NCBI GenBank assembly: GCA_907163075.1
Contig: CAJQTY010000001.1
Coordinates: forward strand, 2,232,001-2,296,000
Length of the DNA: 64,000 nucleotides
Origin: an uncultured Rhodocyclaceae bacterium
GTDB lineage: Bacteria > Pseudomonadota > Gammaproteobacteria > Burkholderiales > Rhodocyclaceae
Reading direction: 5' to 3'
Positions 28,597 through 37,285 of the stretch are shown one piece after another (position 1 is the first letter of the stretch; every line of letters begins with the position of its first letter). The notes under the pieces were generated by a model, which saw nothing but the letters and a program-made list of their open reading frames with translations, ran no database searches and had not been told where the DNA came from. Both the position numbers and the translations under genes were made by a program.

Positions 28597-28938
28597 CGTC
28601 GACATGCGCCGAGTTCGGTAAATGATCAAAGTCCAACAGGTCCTTTATTCGCATCGCTTGTGAATCCTCCTTGATTCCCTGCGTTTAAAAAAACGAATTC
28701 TCCTGAGATCCGCGATTTTCTCTATGACGCTAAGACCACTGAATATCGCGTCTTGACAAATTGCCGCTGCTGAAGATCGGGATGTGAGCGGCAGACCACG
28801 CCTAGAAAAAGTTATGGTGGTCAGTGGAGTAATATGCGAACGTCCGCTCTAAGGTCGTTCAAGAAGCATCAACCTGAGGTGAGTACTATTCGGTTGAAAG
28901 CACTCTAAAATCGAAACACAGTGATGCTTGTGGTCGAT
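28597..28938. other. Island interior without a convincing gene
   Basis: About 340 bp with no ORF of coding character on either strand, AT-richer than the flanking core genes. It contains the degraded end of the SnoaL-like gene and several short purine tracts. No terminator hairpin or RNA gene was recognised. Confidence 0.4.
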
Positions 28939-28995
28939 GGGTAGCTAGACGGGTAGCTAATGGCTATAAAGCCAAGTCGACTCAGGTGCAGGTAA
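28939..28995 (+). repeat. Second 12-bp-period repeat pair with a 12-codon integrase-like start
   Basis: GGGTAGCT occurs at 28939 and 28951 (12-bp period), followed at 28960 by ATGGCTATAAAGCC, which reads MAIKPSRLRCR then stop. MAIK-type starts are common in island integrases. The arrangement repeats that at 25351-25407 and suggests the ruins of a second integrase gene start close to the right attachment site. Confidence 0.45.
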
Positions 28996-29019
28996 TTGAA
29001 TATAAAGAATTTTTTTTTG

Positions 29020-29046
29020 GAGCAGTACGATATCGTTCTGATGTGA
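29020..29046 (+). repeat. Right attachment-site copy (rng 3' end duplicate)
   Basis: The bases encode EQYDIVLM and a TGA stop, the same C-terminus as rng, but with different third-position bases (gag/gat/atc/ctg instead of gaa/gac/att/ttg). This is what is expected if the element brought its own rng tail from another species or if the displaced original tail has drifted. It marks the right edge of the rng-integrated island. Confidence 0.7.
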
Positions 29047-29164
29047 TGTTTCATCGAGGCCAGTGGCGCCTCACTTGCCACCTACAAAGCCGCATGAAAT
29101 AAGGCGTTTACCAGTTTCGACGGTATTCCGGTCTCTCGACATCTCACTCTGACCCATCAAAATT

Positions 29165-29196
29165 GGGTAGCTGGCCGGGTGGCTACGCACCTACCC
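29165..29196 (+). repeat. Third 12-bp-period repeat pair
   Basis: GGGTAGCT at 29165 is followed by GGGTGGCT at 29177, again 12 bp apart, then by ctaccc in inverse. The unit lies outside the right rng-tail copy and immediately before the Rhs fragment. It may be a relic of a separate, earlier integration at the same site. Confidence 0.5.
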
Positions 29197-29411
29197 GACC
29201 AGTGCCGACAACCTTACCAACGCCTACGACCTGCTCGGCCGGCGCACCGCCACCAACACCGCCGGCATCGCCATCGCCTACACCTGGGACAACGCCGGGC
29301 GCTTGGCCAGCACCAGCGCCGGCGGCAAAGCCGTCCGCTACCAGTACGACCTGGCCGGCAACCGCCTGCGCAGCACCTGGCCGGAGACCAGCTTCTACTT
29401 CATCGGAGAAA
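29190..29411 (+). pseudogene. Rhs/YD-repeat protein fragment 1
   Basis: The frame reads NLTNAYDLLGRRTATNTAG, AYTWDNAGRLAS and YQYDLAGNRLRSTWPETSFY. These are several YD repeats (YDxxGR) of an Rhs-type toxin-delivery protein. There is no start codon or ribosome site, and homology stops near 29411, where unrelated sequence begins. A second Rhs piece lies at 32320-32416 in the same orientation, so one rhs gene may have been split by later insertions. Confidence 0.7.
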
Positions 29412-29440
29412 TAAAACGCGGTCCGTCCCCGATTTTACCG

Positions 29441-29457
29441 CGCTCTCCGGGAGAGCG
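29441..29457 (-). terminator. Stem-loop after the DUF839 gene
   Basis: cgctctc-cgg-gagagcg forms a perfect 7-bp stem 23 bp after the DUF839 stop on the minus strand. The following bases on that strand (cggtaaaatc) give only a weak A/T run, so termination activity is possible rather than certain. Confidence 0.35.
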
Positions 29458-29479
29458 TGGCCGTCCTCCCGGTCAGGGC

Positions 29480-30877
29480 TTACTTGGCAGCGCGGCGACG
29501 GGCGCCAAAGCCGACCAGGCCGAGGCCGGCCAGGAACATGGCGTAGGTTTCCGGTTCCGGAACGGCGGAAATCTGAACCAGCATGTCGTTACCGCTATCC
29601 GGGTGCTGGATGTTCACGTAGGCGAGGTTCGGGTTGAACTTGTCGAAGTAAAGGCCAGTCGGTTCGGCTCCCTGGGTGGCAACCGTGGCCCACACGGCAA
29701 CGGAGTCGGCAACGCCGTCGTTGTTGGCATCGGTCGCCTTCCAGATGTTGGCATTGCCACCGCCGTCGTCTTCGACGATGTAGAGATTGCCGGCCGCGTC
29801 GATGGCCAGATTGTCCGTGTTGTTGAAGGCGGTGCCAACGGGAAGGCCGGTGGCGGCATCGATGGTATTGCGGTCGGCAAAGATCGAGACTTTGTCGTTG
29901 CTCAGGTCGATCGCGTAGACGTTATCGGTGGTGGTGGCGGCAAAGAACAGGATTTCCGAACCATCGGCCTGAGTCTTGATCTGCAGGTCTTCCGGGCGCT
30001 GGTAATTGGTGCCCTTGTAGGCAGCCAGGTCGGTCGTCGCACGGGCATCGACCGTGCCGACCGGGTTGCCGGCGCCAGTGGCGGCAACGTAGCCGGGCAG
30101 GCCGGCGCCGTTGGCGTCGGTAAAGGCAACCCAGTTGAAGGAACCGACGGCGTTGTCGGTGGCGCCATTGCCGACGCGCAGCGCGGAGGTCTGGCCGGCG
30201 GCAAAGTAGTCGTTGCCGTTGGTGGCGTTCGGGTTGGCCGAAACGTACTTGTAGATGGAGCCGCCGTTCAGCTCGTCGATGAAGTACATCGACTTGTTCT
30301 TGTCCCAGGCCAGGCCTTCGTGCGAAACGCGGGGAATGACGTTGCGGTGGATGAAGTCGCCACCGTCGACGCCTGCAGTTGTCGGGTTGGTCACTTCAAA
30401 GAGACGACCGCGGTTGCTGCCCGTGCCCCAGTTTTCTTCGGCCGTCACGTAGCTTCCCCACGGCGACCAGTAGGAGGCATCAAGGGCTACCGCGCCCGAA
30501 CGGCCGGAATTGACGATGGTGATGGTCTGGCCCGTCAGGCGGTCGGTCCGCTGCACGCCACCGAGGCCGGTCTCGAACGGCGTGAAAAGGTAGCGGCCGG
30601 CGCTGGGGCCGGTTTCGTTGGCTGTGATCATGTCCCAGTTGCCGCTGTTGCTCTGGCCGGCGGCGAGTTGCGCATCACGGCTGGCAATCACCGTCTGGGT
30701 GAAGTTGGAAGGAATGACCAGCGGCGTGGTTTTCTCCGCAAGGCTGCCGACGGCGTGCAGGGAAACCGAACTGGCGACCGGGGTGAAGCTGGCGAAACTG
30801 GTGCTGGCGGCGCTGGCGCCGGCCGACATGGCAACGAGGGCGCTGGCTACGGCAATGTTGAGATGCGTTTTGTGCAT
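29480..30877 (-). CDS. DUF839 (PhoX-like) exported protein with PEP-CTERM sorting signal
   Basis: The 465-aa protein has a signal peptide (MHKTHLNIAVASALVAMSAG... ASA) and a beta-propeller-like DUF839 domain. Repeats such as NLAIDAAGNLYIVEDDGGGN, SHEGLAWDKNKSMYFIDELN and the acidic patches are typical of PhoX-like metal sites. The C-terminus is the sorting signal VPEPETYAMFLAGLGLVGFG followed by basic residues, which the exosortase/archaeosortase-like system recognises to anchor proteins at the surface. It may be a secreted phosphatase or binding protein. The start at 30877 follows AGGAG. It is intact, although surrounded by remnants. Confidence 0.82.
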   Translation of the reverse strand: MHKTHLNIAVASALVAMSAGASAASTSFASFTPVASSVSLHAVGSLAEKTTPLVIPSNFTQTVIASRDAQLAAGQSNSGNWDMITANETGPSAGRYLFTPFETGLGGVQRTDRLTGQTITIVNSGRSGAVALDASYWSPWGSYVTAEENWGTGSNRGRLFEVTNPTTAGVDGGDFIHRNVIPRVSHEGLAWDKNKSMYFIDELNGGSIYKYVSANPNATNGNDYFAAGQTSALRVGNGATDNAVGSFNWVAFTDANGAGLPGYVAATGAGNPVGTVDARATTDLAAYKGTNYQRPEDLQIKTQADGSEILFFAATTTDNVYAIDLSNDKVSIFADRNTIDAATGLPVGTAFNNTDNLAIDAAGNLYIVEDDGGGNANIWKATDANNDGVADSVAVWATVATQGAEPTGLYFDKFNPNLAYVNIQHPDSGNDMLVQISAVPEPETYAMFLAGLGLVGFGARRRAAK

Positions 30878-31088
30878 TTGGAGATGCTCCTGGCTGGCGA
30901 GAGTACGAAAGTGGGCGGTACGACGATCCTGTTTCATCTGGACAGCAACACGTTCCAGTGACCGATGTTCGACCGGATGCGCTGGATGCATGTCACTATG
31001 CCTGCCATGATGACGCTCGTATATTGCAAAAATATGTAGGTCACCCAGGCCGCCGTTAGTACCTTCGGACTATCCGGCACAATGCCTT

Positions 31089-31853
31089 TCAGCCTTCAGA
31101 GCCGCCCTGCAATCTCCCGAGCGAACGGGAAAAGGTTGCCGCATCCTGGAATCCGACTACCCGCACCGCTTTGATTTCCCTGCCTTGCGGGTCGAAAAAC
31201 AGGATGCCCGGCGGACCGAAGAGATTGAAGCGGGCGAGCAAGGCCTGGTCGTCGGGGGTGTTGCCGGTAACGTCGGCCTTGAGCAGCGTGAAGCCGGCGA
31301 GTTTGGCTTGCACGGTCGGGTCGGAGAAGGTGAAGCGCACCATTTCCTTGCAGGAGACGCACCAGTCGGCATAGAAATCGAGCATGACGGGCTGGCCGGC
31401 GGCGATCAGCCTGGCATCGAGTTCGGCCAGCGAACGCACCGGCTCGAAGGCCAGCTTCCTGACTTCCGCGGCATTGGCCTGGCCGCGCAGCCCGGCGAGC
31501 GGTTGCAACGGGTCGCGGTTGCCGGCCAGGGCGCCGACCAGCAGCGCGGCACCGGTGAGCAGCATGACGATGCCGATGCCCTTCCAGAAGCGCTGCCAGC
31601 CTTTGGCCTGCGGCGGCAGCGGGTCGATGGCGTGCAGGAAGATGGCGGGGATGATGAGCAGCGCGGCCCAGGCCAGCATCTGCGCGACAGCCGGAATGAC
31701 CGGGGAAACGAGCCAGACGGCGGTGGCGAGCAGAAGTACGCCGAAGCCTTTCTTGACGCCTTCCATCCAGGGGCCGGTGCGGGGCAGCAGGGAACCGCCG
31801 GCGACCCCGACCGCGATGAGCGGGGCGCCCATGCCGAGGGCCATGACGAAGGC
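31089..31853 (-). pseudogene. dsbD C-terminal half, 5' end lost to an IS30 element
   Basis: The frame covers the last membrane helices (FVMALGMGAPLIAVG, GVLLLATAVWLVSP) and the C-terminal thioredoxin domain with FYADWCVSCKEMVRFTF (CxxC). These belong to DsbD, the inner-membrane electron carrier that feeds periplasmic disulfide isomerases and cytochrome c maturation. The N-terminal domain and the first membrane helices are missing: at about 31854 the sequence turns into the end of an IS30-family element. The remaining piece has only a chance TTG start and is probably not functional. Confidence 0.8.
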
Positions 31854-32319
31854 TGGTGTCAAGTTTGAAATGCGACACGGGGATTGATGCTCTTAGGATT
31901 GACTGGGGTGTATTTAATTTGTTCGTCAGCCAGGAGTTTGGCGAATATTTCCCTGGGAGTTTGATAGCCGAGAATGCGTCGCGGACGTTCATTCAGTCGA
32001 TTAGCGATAGCGTTGAGTTCGTGCTGAGAGGTTCCGGACAGGTCGGAGCCCTTGGGTAGATACTCACGAATCAAGCCGTTTGCATTTTCATTGCTGCCCC
32101 GTTGCCAAGCGCTGTGGGGGTCGGCGAAATAGACCTGTATGCCGTTAGTGGCGGCCAAGTCGCGATGGCGTGCCATTTCGCTGCCACGGTCGTAAGTCAT
32201 TGTCTTGCGCATGGCTGGAGCGACCGTTTGTAGTAACCGGGTAAAGCCGTGCAGTGCGGCCAGGGAAGTGCAATCGTCCATCCGTGCCAGCAGGATAAAG
32301 CGGCTCGAACGTTCGACGA
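31854..32319 (-). mobile_element. IS30-family remnant
   Basis: The element's right end (ggtgtcaagtttgaaatgcg region, 31854-31875) cuts dsbD, and the transposase reads leftward from about 32319. The 5' half of the transposase and the other IS end are gone, replaced by Rhs sequence. One junction lies in dsbD and the other in an rhs gene, so a deletion or recombination through the IS has joined two originally separate loci. Confidence 0.7.
31859..32319 (-). pseudogene. IS30-family transposase, C-terminal part
   Basis: The frame from about FVERSSRFILLARMDD carries the IS30 catalytic region. It contains KTMTYDRGSEMARH (second Asp), YFADPHSAWQRGSNENANGL (catalytic Glu in the E-N context) and LNERPRRILGYQTPREIFAK, ending VAFQT. 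The N-terminal helix-turn-helix and the first catalytic Asp are missing. Its upstream extension (MFVVGGRGDAGG) is Rhs sequence read in the opposite direction. Confidence 0.8.
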
Positions 32320-32416
32320 AGTCACCACCGGCGTCTCCTCGGCCGCCGACTACGAACAACTCGCCTACGACGCCAACGGCAAGCCATCGCCGCAGCGGTG
32401 GCTTTACTTTTTGTAA
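32320..32416 (+). pseudogene. Rhs/YD-repeat protein fragment 2
   Basis: The frame reads TTGVSSAADYEQLAYDANGK then PSPQRWLYFL and stop. DYEQLAYDANGK is a YD repeat of Rhs type. There is no start; the fragment is fused to the broken IS30 element on its left and ends in a stop at 32414. It probably derives from the same gene as the fragment at 29190. Confidence 0.55.
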
Positions 32417-32520
32417 GCCAGGTAACCACGCTGTTTCCGCTCAAAGTATTTGGGGTCGCTGGTGTGGAATGTGCCTATGCCATCCCAAGACCACCCTGAC
32501 CTGGATTTTCTGAAATCGGC

Positions 32521-32649
32521 TCATGACAATTCCGGGTGCCCTTTGGGGTACCGGCACGGTTTTGCATGTGCCTCGGCGCCGTGGATGAAAACGACATCGA
32601 TTCCGGTGTTGAGATCGCCCAGCCCGCCAACCTTCTTCAGGATGTCCAT
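32521..32649 (-). pseudogene. Alpha/beta-hydrolase N-terminal remnant
   Basis: On the minus strand an ATG at 32649 opens 42 codons: MDILKKVGGLGDLNTGID, then VVFIHGAEAHAKPCRYPKG, then stop. The VVFIHG segment is the usual first strand and oxyanion loop of lipase-like alpha/beta hydrolases, which continue for 200 or more residues. Only the start remains, so this is a broken gene. The stretch 32417-32735 has no other gene. Confidence 0.45.
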
Positions 32650-32735
32650 TTGCCTATCAACGAATGAACGCCCGCCTTGACGTTACCCGCTTGCCAAAAG
32701 TCTTTGAGCGTGTGCGTGCGCGAGAGTCCGTTGGG

Positions 32736-33281
32736 CTAATGCCCGCAGGTCGGGACAACGCTGATCCGGGTAAAGGGATTGATCCGATAGTCCGGGCGAT
32801 GAAAGCTCGTACGCACGATACCAGTCGTCCCATCGAACAGCACGTCGAGGAAGGCCTGCTTGCCCCAGTCGTCGCAGATCAACCATTCCCAGACGAGTTC
32901 GTCGCGTCGCTCGAAATACGTTGTCCACTGCGGCTGCGGCGGGCCAAGCAGGCGCAGAATCGCGGCCTGATCGCTCCTTCCGGGTTCGATGCGCGCAAAG
33001 TGCTGCGTATCGAGCACGCCCTCGATGCGCTCCAGACGGCCTTGTGCATCGATAAAAGCCATGAAGGTCTGGGTGCCCTGTGGCCCGCGCGGGTAGGCCA
33101 ACTGTTCGCGCCCATCGTTATCCTTCCAGCGCATCGCCGGTACGCCCATGGTGGCGACCACCTCGGACAATGTGGAGACACCGGGCTTGAGATTCCGGCC
33201 GCTATAGCCGGCGCAAGCCGACAGGATCAACGCCAGGCCAATGATTGTCGAGCGTGTTAAACAGGAACGTTGATAAGGCAT
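32736..33281 (-). CDS. Outer-membrane lipoprotein, SmpA/OmlA-like
   Basis: The 181-aa protein has a lipoprotein signal (STIIGLALILSACAGYSG, lipobox LSAC with Cys at about residue 23). A region like SmpA/OmlA (BamE-type) proteins follows: LKPGVSTLSEVVATMGVPAM and YPRGPQGTQTFMAFID. These small domains often support outer-membrane assembly. It lies at the edge of the scarred region but looks intact. No operon partner is evident. Confidence 0.72.
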   Translation of the reverse strand: MPYQRSCLTRSTIIGLALILSACAGYSGRNLKPGVSTLSEVVATMGVPAMRWKDNDGREQLAYPRGPQGTQTFMAFIDAQGRLERIEGVLDTQHFARIEPGRSDQAAILRLLGPPQPQWTTYFERRDELVWEWLICDDWGKQAFLDVLFDGTTGIVRTSFHRPDYRINPFTRISVVPTCGH

Positions 33282-33496
33282 TATTCACCCCCCACCTATC
33301 CGGTCACTCGTCGGCTTAACAGGGTTCGATGCTTCAAGAGGATAATAGCGGATTACCGGCGAAATTCACGGGGAAACTCCGTAAAGGATTCCCATATCTG
33401 TTCCAACGTCCCTGTTGCCGCTTTAGAGATTTTGCAGCCGCAGGGCTTTGAGACACTTTACCCGTTGCCGGATTGATCCCATTTTCAGGGCATTAC

Positions 33497-34264
33497 GTGG
33501 ACATTGAATTCTCAAAACTTGCGGTTCTTGCCGTTGCTTCCTTATTTGCCGGATTTATCGACTCGGTGGTCGGTGGCGGCGGTCTGATCCAGATTCCGGC
33601 GATCTTTTCCGTCCTGCCCAGGGAACTTCCTGCCACCTTGTTCGGCACCAACAAGATTGCCAGCGTGTTCGGTACGAGCAATGCGGCATGGCGCTATGCC
33701 CGGCGGGTGGCCATGCCCTGGGGGACGACACTGCCGGCGGCGCTGGCGGCATTTGCCTGTTCCTACCTGGGAGCCATGTCCGTTGCCTGGCTGCCGCGCG
33801 AGATGCTGCGCCCGATGATTCTGTTCATGCTCATCGGCGCGGCGGCTTATACCTTCTGGCGCAAGGATTTCGGCGCCATCCACCGGCCTCAGCACGCCGG
33901 CCGCCAGGAATTTGCCTATGCGCTTCTCGTGGGCGGGGCGATCGGCTTCTACGACGGCTTTTTCGGACCGGGAACCGGAAGTTTTCTCATCTTCCTGTTT
34001 GTCCGTTTCTTCGGCTTCGATTTTCTGCACGCCTCGGCGGCCGCCAAAATCGTCAATGTGGCGACCAATCTCGCGGCGATCGCCTACTTTGTCCCGAACG
34101 GATACTACCTGCCGGTAGTCGCCCTGATCATGGCGAGCGCCAATGTCTTCGGCTCGTTTGTCGGAACACACCTGGCCCTTCGTCACGGCAGCGGATTTGT
34201 CCGCAAGGTCTTTCTGGTGGTCGTCGGCGCGCTGATACTCAAGTTCGGGTGGGATACCTTCTGA
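33497..34264 (+). CDS. TSUP-family (TauE/SafE) membrane permease
   Basis: The 255-aa protein has about eight membrane helices and the TSUP signatures FIDSVVGGGGLIQIPAIFSV near the N-terminus and GFYDGFFGPGTGSFLIFLFV in the second half. Members move sulfite, sulfonates or other small anions across the inner membrane. I prefer the GTG at 33497 (AGGG site seven bases before) to the TTG at 33473, which lacks a site. It is convergent with the chemoreceptor gene. Confidence 0.85.
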   Translation: MDIEFSKLAVLAVASLFAGFIDSVVGGGGLIQIPAIFSVLPRELPATLFGTNKIASVFGTSNAAWRYARRVAMPWGTTLPAALAAFACSYLGAMSVAWLPREMLRPMILFMLIGAAAYTFWRKDFGAIHRPQHAGRQEFAYALLVGGAIGFYDGFFGPGTGSFLIFLFVRFFGFDFLHASAAAKIVNVATNLAAIAYFVPNGYYLPVVALIMASANVFGSFVGTHLALRHGSGFVRKVFLVVVGALILKFGWDTF

Positions 34265-34288
34265 CCCCGCTTTTGACCCCGTTTCCGG

Positions 34289-35899
34289 TCAGCCCGGCAG
34301 TTTGAAGACCTGAACGCTGCTTTCGACTTTTTGCGCCAGATCGCGTACTTCCTGCGTTGAAGAGACGGCATCGTTCATCGCACGCATGTTGTCTTCCGAA
34401 GACATCGAAATGCTTTCGATGCGTTGAGCGATCTGGGTGCTGACCGTACTCTGCTCGTCGATCGAGTGCGCCATTTCGCGTACCGTCCGCAATACATCTT
34501 CCGAGGCGTGGAGAATGCTTTGCATGACTTCGCCGGCGCCATTGGCCAGTTCCCGGCCGTTGGCGACGGCTGTAACGCCTTCGGCCATGCGGCTCGCGGC
34601 ATCGCCAATGCCGTTGCGTACCTTGTTGATGGTTTCCGCAATCTCCTTGGTCGAACGGGTCGTGCGCTCGGCGAGTTTTCTGACCTCGTCGGCAACAACC
34701 GCAAATCCGCGTCCTGATTCGCCTGCTCGCGCGGCCTCGATGGCCGCATTGAGGGCCAGCAGATTGGTCTGGTCGGCGATTTCACGAATCGTTTCCGCTA
34801 CCGTCGAGATCCGATCCGATTCGCAACCGAGTTGTTCGACCACGGCGGCGGCCTTGTCGACGGTTGTCTGGATGGCGTTCATCTCATTGACGACACTGCC
34901 GATGGCCTTGGCCCCTTGCTCGGCCTTCAGGCCTGATCCCGTGGCAATCTGGCTGGTGTCGCCACCGAGATCGGCGACCACGCGAATGGATGTCGTCAGT
35001 TCCTCGACCGCCGCGGCGATCTCCGAAAGATCGTCTGATTGTCGTTGAATGCGTTCGGCGATCCCATTCTGGTTTTCGGTCATTTTGGCCGAGGCGCCGG
35101 TCAGCAGTGACGTGCCGGAGCGGATGGCAGAAACCGAGCCGACCAGTTGTTGCTGCATCTCGAGCATTGAACTGAGTACGCTGCGCGGGGTCGACGGGGC
35201 GATCCTTAGCGTCAGGTCGCCTCCGGCGATGGCCTGGACGATATCGGCCACCGTCGAGATATCTCCGCCCAGGCTGCGGTCGAGGCGGCGCATGATCAGC
35301 GTGATGCTGACCACGGCCATGATCAGCGCCACGACGACCAGGCCGACGGTAATGTAAATGGCGCGCCGGGCGGATTCCGAGCTTTCCTTGCGTTGAGCCT
35401 CCATGTCGCCATGCGCGGCCTTGACCTGATCCGTCAGCAGGCTGCGAATTTGTCGCCAAAGCGGTATTTCTTCGTTATTGAGCAGGCTGATGGCTCCCGG
35501 AACGTCTGTCTGCACAAGATCCGTCACTTTGCTTATGAGCTGCCGGCGCTGCCCGTGCGTTTGCTCGATTTTCCGGAAAGTCTCGGCCGACTGGCTCTTG
35601 GTCGGGGGCAGCGCTTTGGCACGAGCCAGTGCCTCATCGAAGTCTTCGAGACCCTTTTTCAGGTTGGCATGTCCCGTCTTGTTCTGCGGATCGAGCACGA
35701 CGGCGCGTAGCGAGGACGAGGCCTGCAGTCCGCTCGCATACAGGTTGGTATAAGCCAGTTCGGCTGCCGCTGTGTGCTCGACCAGAGCATCGGTTTGGCG
35801 CGACGACTCGGAAAGCGCAAACAAGGCGTAAGCGAGGGCAATGAACAGGACAAGAAATGCCCCGCCAACGATCAACAGTAGATGTTGTTTAAGTGTCAT
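34289..35899 (-). CDS. Methyl-accepting chemotaxis protein
   Basis: The 536-aa chemoreceptor has an N-terminal membrane helix ([20 protein letters not shown]), a helical four-helix-bundle-type periplasmic sensor of about 150 residues and a second helix ([18 protein letters not shown]). A HAMP domain follows, then the cytoplasmic signalling hairpin with the near-invariant [20 protein letters not shown] followed by [20 protein letters not shown]. The ligand is unknown. No che genes are adjacent, so it works with a chemotaxis system encoded elsewhere. Confidence 0.95.
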   Translation of the reverse strand: MTLKQHLLLIVGGAFLVLFIALAYALFALSESSRQTDALVEHTAAAELAYTNLYASGLQASSSLRAVVLDPQNKTGHANLKKGLEDFDEALARAKALPPTKSQSAETFRKIEQTHGQRRQLISKVTDLVQTDVPGAISLLNNEEIPLWRQIRSLLTDQVKAAHGDMEAQRKESSESARRAIYITVGLVVVALIMAVVSITLIMRRLDRSLGGDISTVADIVQAIAGGDLTLRIAPSTPRSVLSSMLEMQQQLVGSVSAIRSGTSLLTGASAKMTENQNGIAERIQRQSDDLSEIAAAVEELTTSIRVVADLGGDTSQIATGSGLKAEQGAKAIGSVVNEMNAIQTTVDKAAAVVEQLGCESDRISTVAETIREIADQTNLLALNAAIEAARAGESGRGFAVVADEVRKLAERTTRSTKEIAETINKVRNGIGDAASRMAEGVTAVANGRELANGAGEVMQSILHASEDVLRTVREMAHSIDEQSTVSTQIAQRIESISMSSEDNMRAMNDAVSSTQEVRDLAQKVESSVQVFKLPG

Positions 35900-36029
35900 G
35901 TTTCATCTCCCTGGAAAGCAGCAAACCGTTTTTATTGCAAGGCTAGGCACAAAGTAATACTCGGCAAAGTGTAGCGCCGAACGGGCGACCATGTGAATAC
36001 CTTGCTTATGGGCAGGCATTCATGCCACC

Positions 36030-36671
36030 TCATGCTATCAATTCGTGCTGCGTGAGATAGGCAAATAGAATTTCCAGGCGGGCTATCGGATCGTCCAGTT
36101 CCAGAAGCTTCTGTTTGGCCAGCGCCGGCACCGGGATAATCTCGGTCAGGCGGTAGCCGACCCAGGCGGCATCGTCGAAAGCGTACGGTTCGGGAACTAT
36201 TTCCGGCCCGAGATCGCCGACAATCCTCATGAGCAGCGGCAGCAAGGCCTGCAGCTCAGCCGGAACGCCCCGCTGCGGCGGCTCGTCAAGCAGTTCGACC
36301 CGCGCACGCAACAAGCCGTCGGGCTGCGTGGTTCGCGAGATGATGCGGAAACGACGCTCACCGCGTACGTCCAGCATCAGAATGCCGAGTTGTGGCATGT
36401 CGCCCTTGTCGATATGGGCCAGGGTGCCGATATCGTGCGGCACGGCTGGCGCACCGACTTCCCGTCCGCTGGCGATCAGGCAGATGCCGAAGGGTGTCCG
36501 ACTCTTCATGCAGCTGGCGGTCATGTCGAGGTAACGCTGCTCGAAGACCTTGAGCGATAACACGCCACCGGGGAAAAGGACGCTGGTGAGCGGAAAAAGC
36601 GGAATTTCGAGCAACGGTCCCGTGGCCGCTTCCCGCGCGGCGCTCGTCGCGACAAGACTCCGCCAGCTCAA
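36030..36671 (-). CDS. LON-substrate-binding-domain protein
   Basis: The 213-aa product is a stand-alone LON N-terminal domain (LEIPLFPLTSVLFPGGVLSL, VFEQRYLDMTASCMK, GTLAHIDKGD), without ATPase or protease domains. Function is unknown, perhaps substrate binding or regulation. Its TTG start overlaps the ubiX stop (TTGA), making it the last gene of the rapZ-NusGII-Gx-ubiX operon. The TTG is chosen because no ATG lies before the conserved LEIPLFPL. Confidence 0.85.
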   Translation of the reverse strand: MSWRSLVATSAAREAATGPLLEIPLFPLTSVLFPGGVLSLKVFEQRYLDMTASCMKSRTPFGICLIASGREVGAPAVPHDIGTLAHIDKGDMPQLGILMLDVRGERRFRIISRTTQPDGLLRARVELLDEPPQRGVPAELQALLPLLMRIVGDLGPEIVPEPYAFDDAAWVGYRLTEIIPVPALAKQKLLELDDPIARLEILFAYLTQHELIA

Positions 36672-37285
36672 GGCGCACTCTCCCCGGCTCCCCAGCGCTG
36701 CATTAGCGCATGCGGCACGTCCAGTTGATCGAGAATGCGCGCGACGACGAAGTCGACCAGATCGTCAACCGATTTCGGGTGATGATAAAAGCCGGGGTTC
36801 GGCGGCAGAATGACCGCTCCGGCACGCGCCAGACGCAGCATGTTTTCAAGGTGAATCGCCGAAAACGGCGTCTCGCGCGGCACCAGAACGAGTTTTCGCC
36901 CTTCCTTGAGCACCACATCGGCGGCTCGTTCGATCAGGTTGCTGGCCAGTCCCTGCGCGATCGACGCCAGGGTGCCCATGGTACAGGGGCAAACGACCAT
37001 GGCCTGCGGCGGGTTTGAACCGCTGGCGACCGGCGCGAACCATTCTTCGCGACCATAAACCTCAAGTTTGCCGGGCAGTGCCGCGAACCGCTCGCGCAAA
37101 CAAGCCTGTGTATCGGACGCCCTTGCCGGCAGTTCAAGCGCCATTTCCTGCCGGGCGACCACCTGCGCGACCTGCGAGTAGAGCAGTTGCACGTTGCAGC
37201 CGGCTTCGAGCAGACATTCGAGCAGGCGGATGCCGTAAGGCATCCCGGAGGCGCCGGTAAAGGCAAGACAGTAGGTCTTAGGCAT
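36668..37285 (-). CDS. ubiX: UbiX flavin prenyltransferase
   Basis: UbiX prenylates FMN to make the cofactor of UbiD-type decarboxylases in ubiquinone synthesis and aromatic-acid metabolism. The 205-aa product has CLAFTGASGMPYGIRLLECL, MVVCPCTMGTLASIAQGLA, and KLVLVPRETPFSAIHLENML with the catalytic region ILPPNPGFYHHP. Start MPKTYCLAF (37285) overlaps the end of the Gx gene by 8 bases. No ubiD is adjacent. Confidence 0.93.
   Translation of the reverse strand: MPKTYCLAFTGASGMPYGIRLLECLLEAGCNVQLLYSQVAQVVARQEMALELPARASDTQACLRERFAALPGKLEVYGREEWFAPVASGSNPPQAMVVCPCTMGTLASIAQGLASNLIERAADVVLKEGRKLVLVPRETPFSAIHLENMLRLARAGAVILPPNPGFYHHPKSVDDLVDFVVARILDQLDVPHALMQRWGAGESAP

Noticed and set aside
25234-29046. 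Active prophage
   Set aside because: Only an integrase fragment and metabolic cargo are present; no structural, lysis or replication genes.
29303-30961. 552-codon plus-strand ORF over the DUF839 gene
   Set aside because: Its first 35 codons are the Rhs fragment, and the rest is antisense to the PEP-CTERM protein without any motif.
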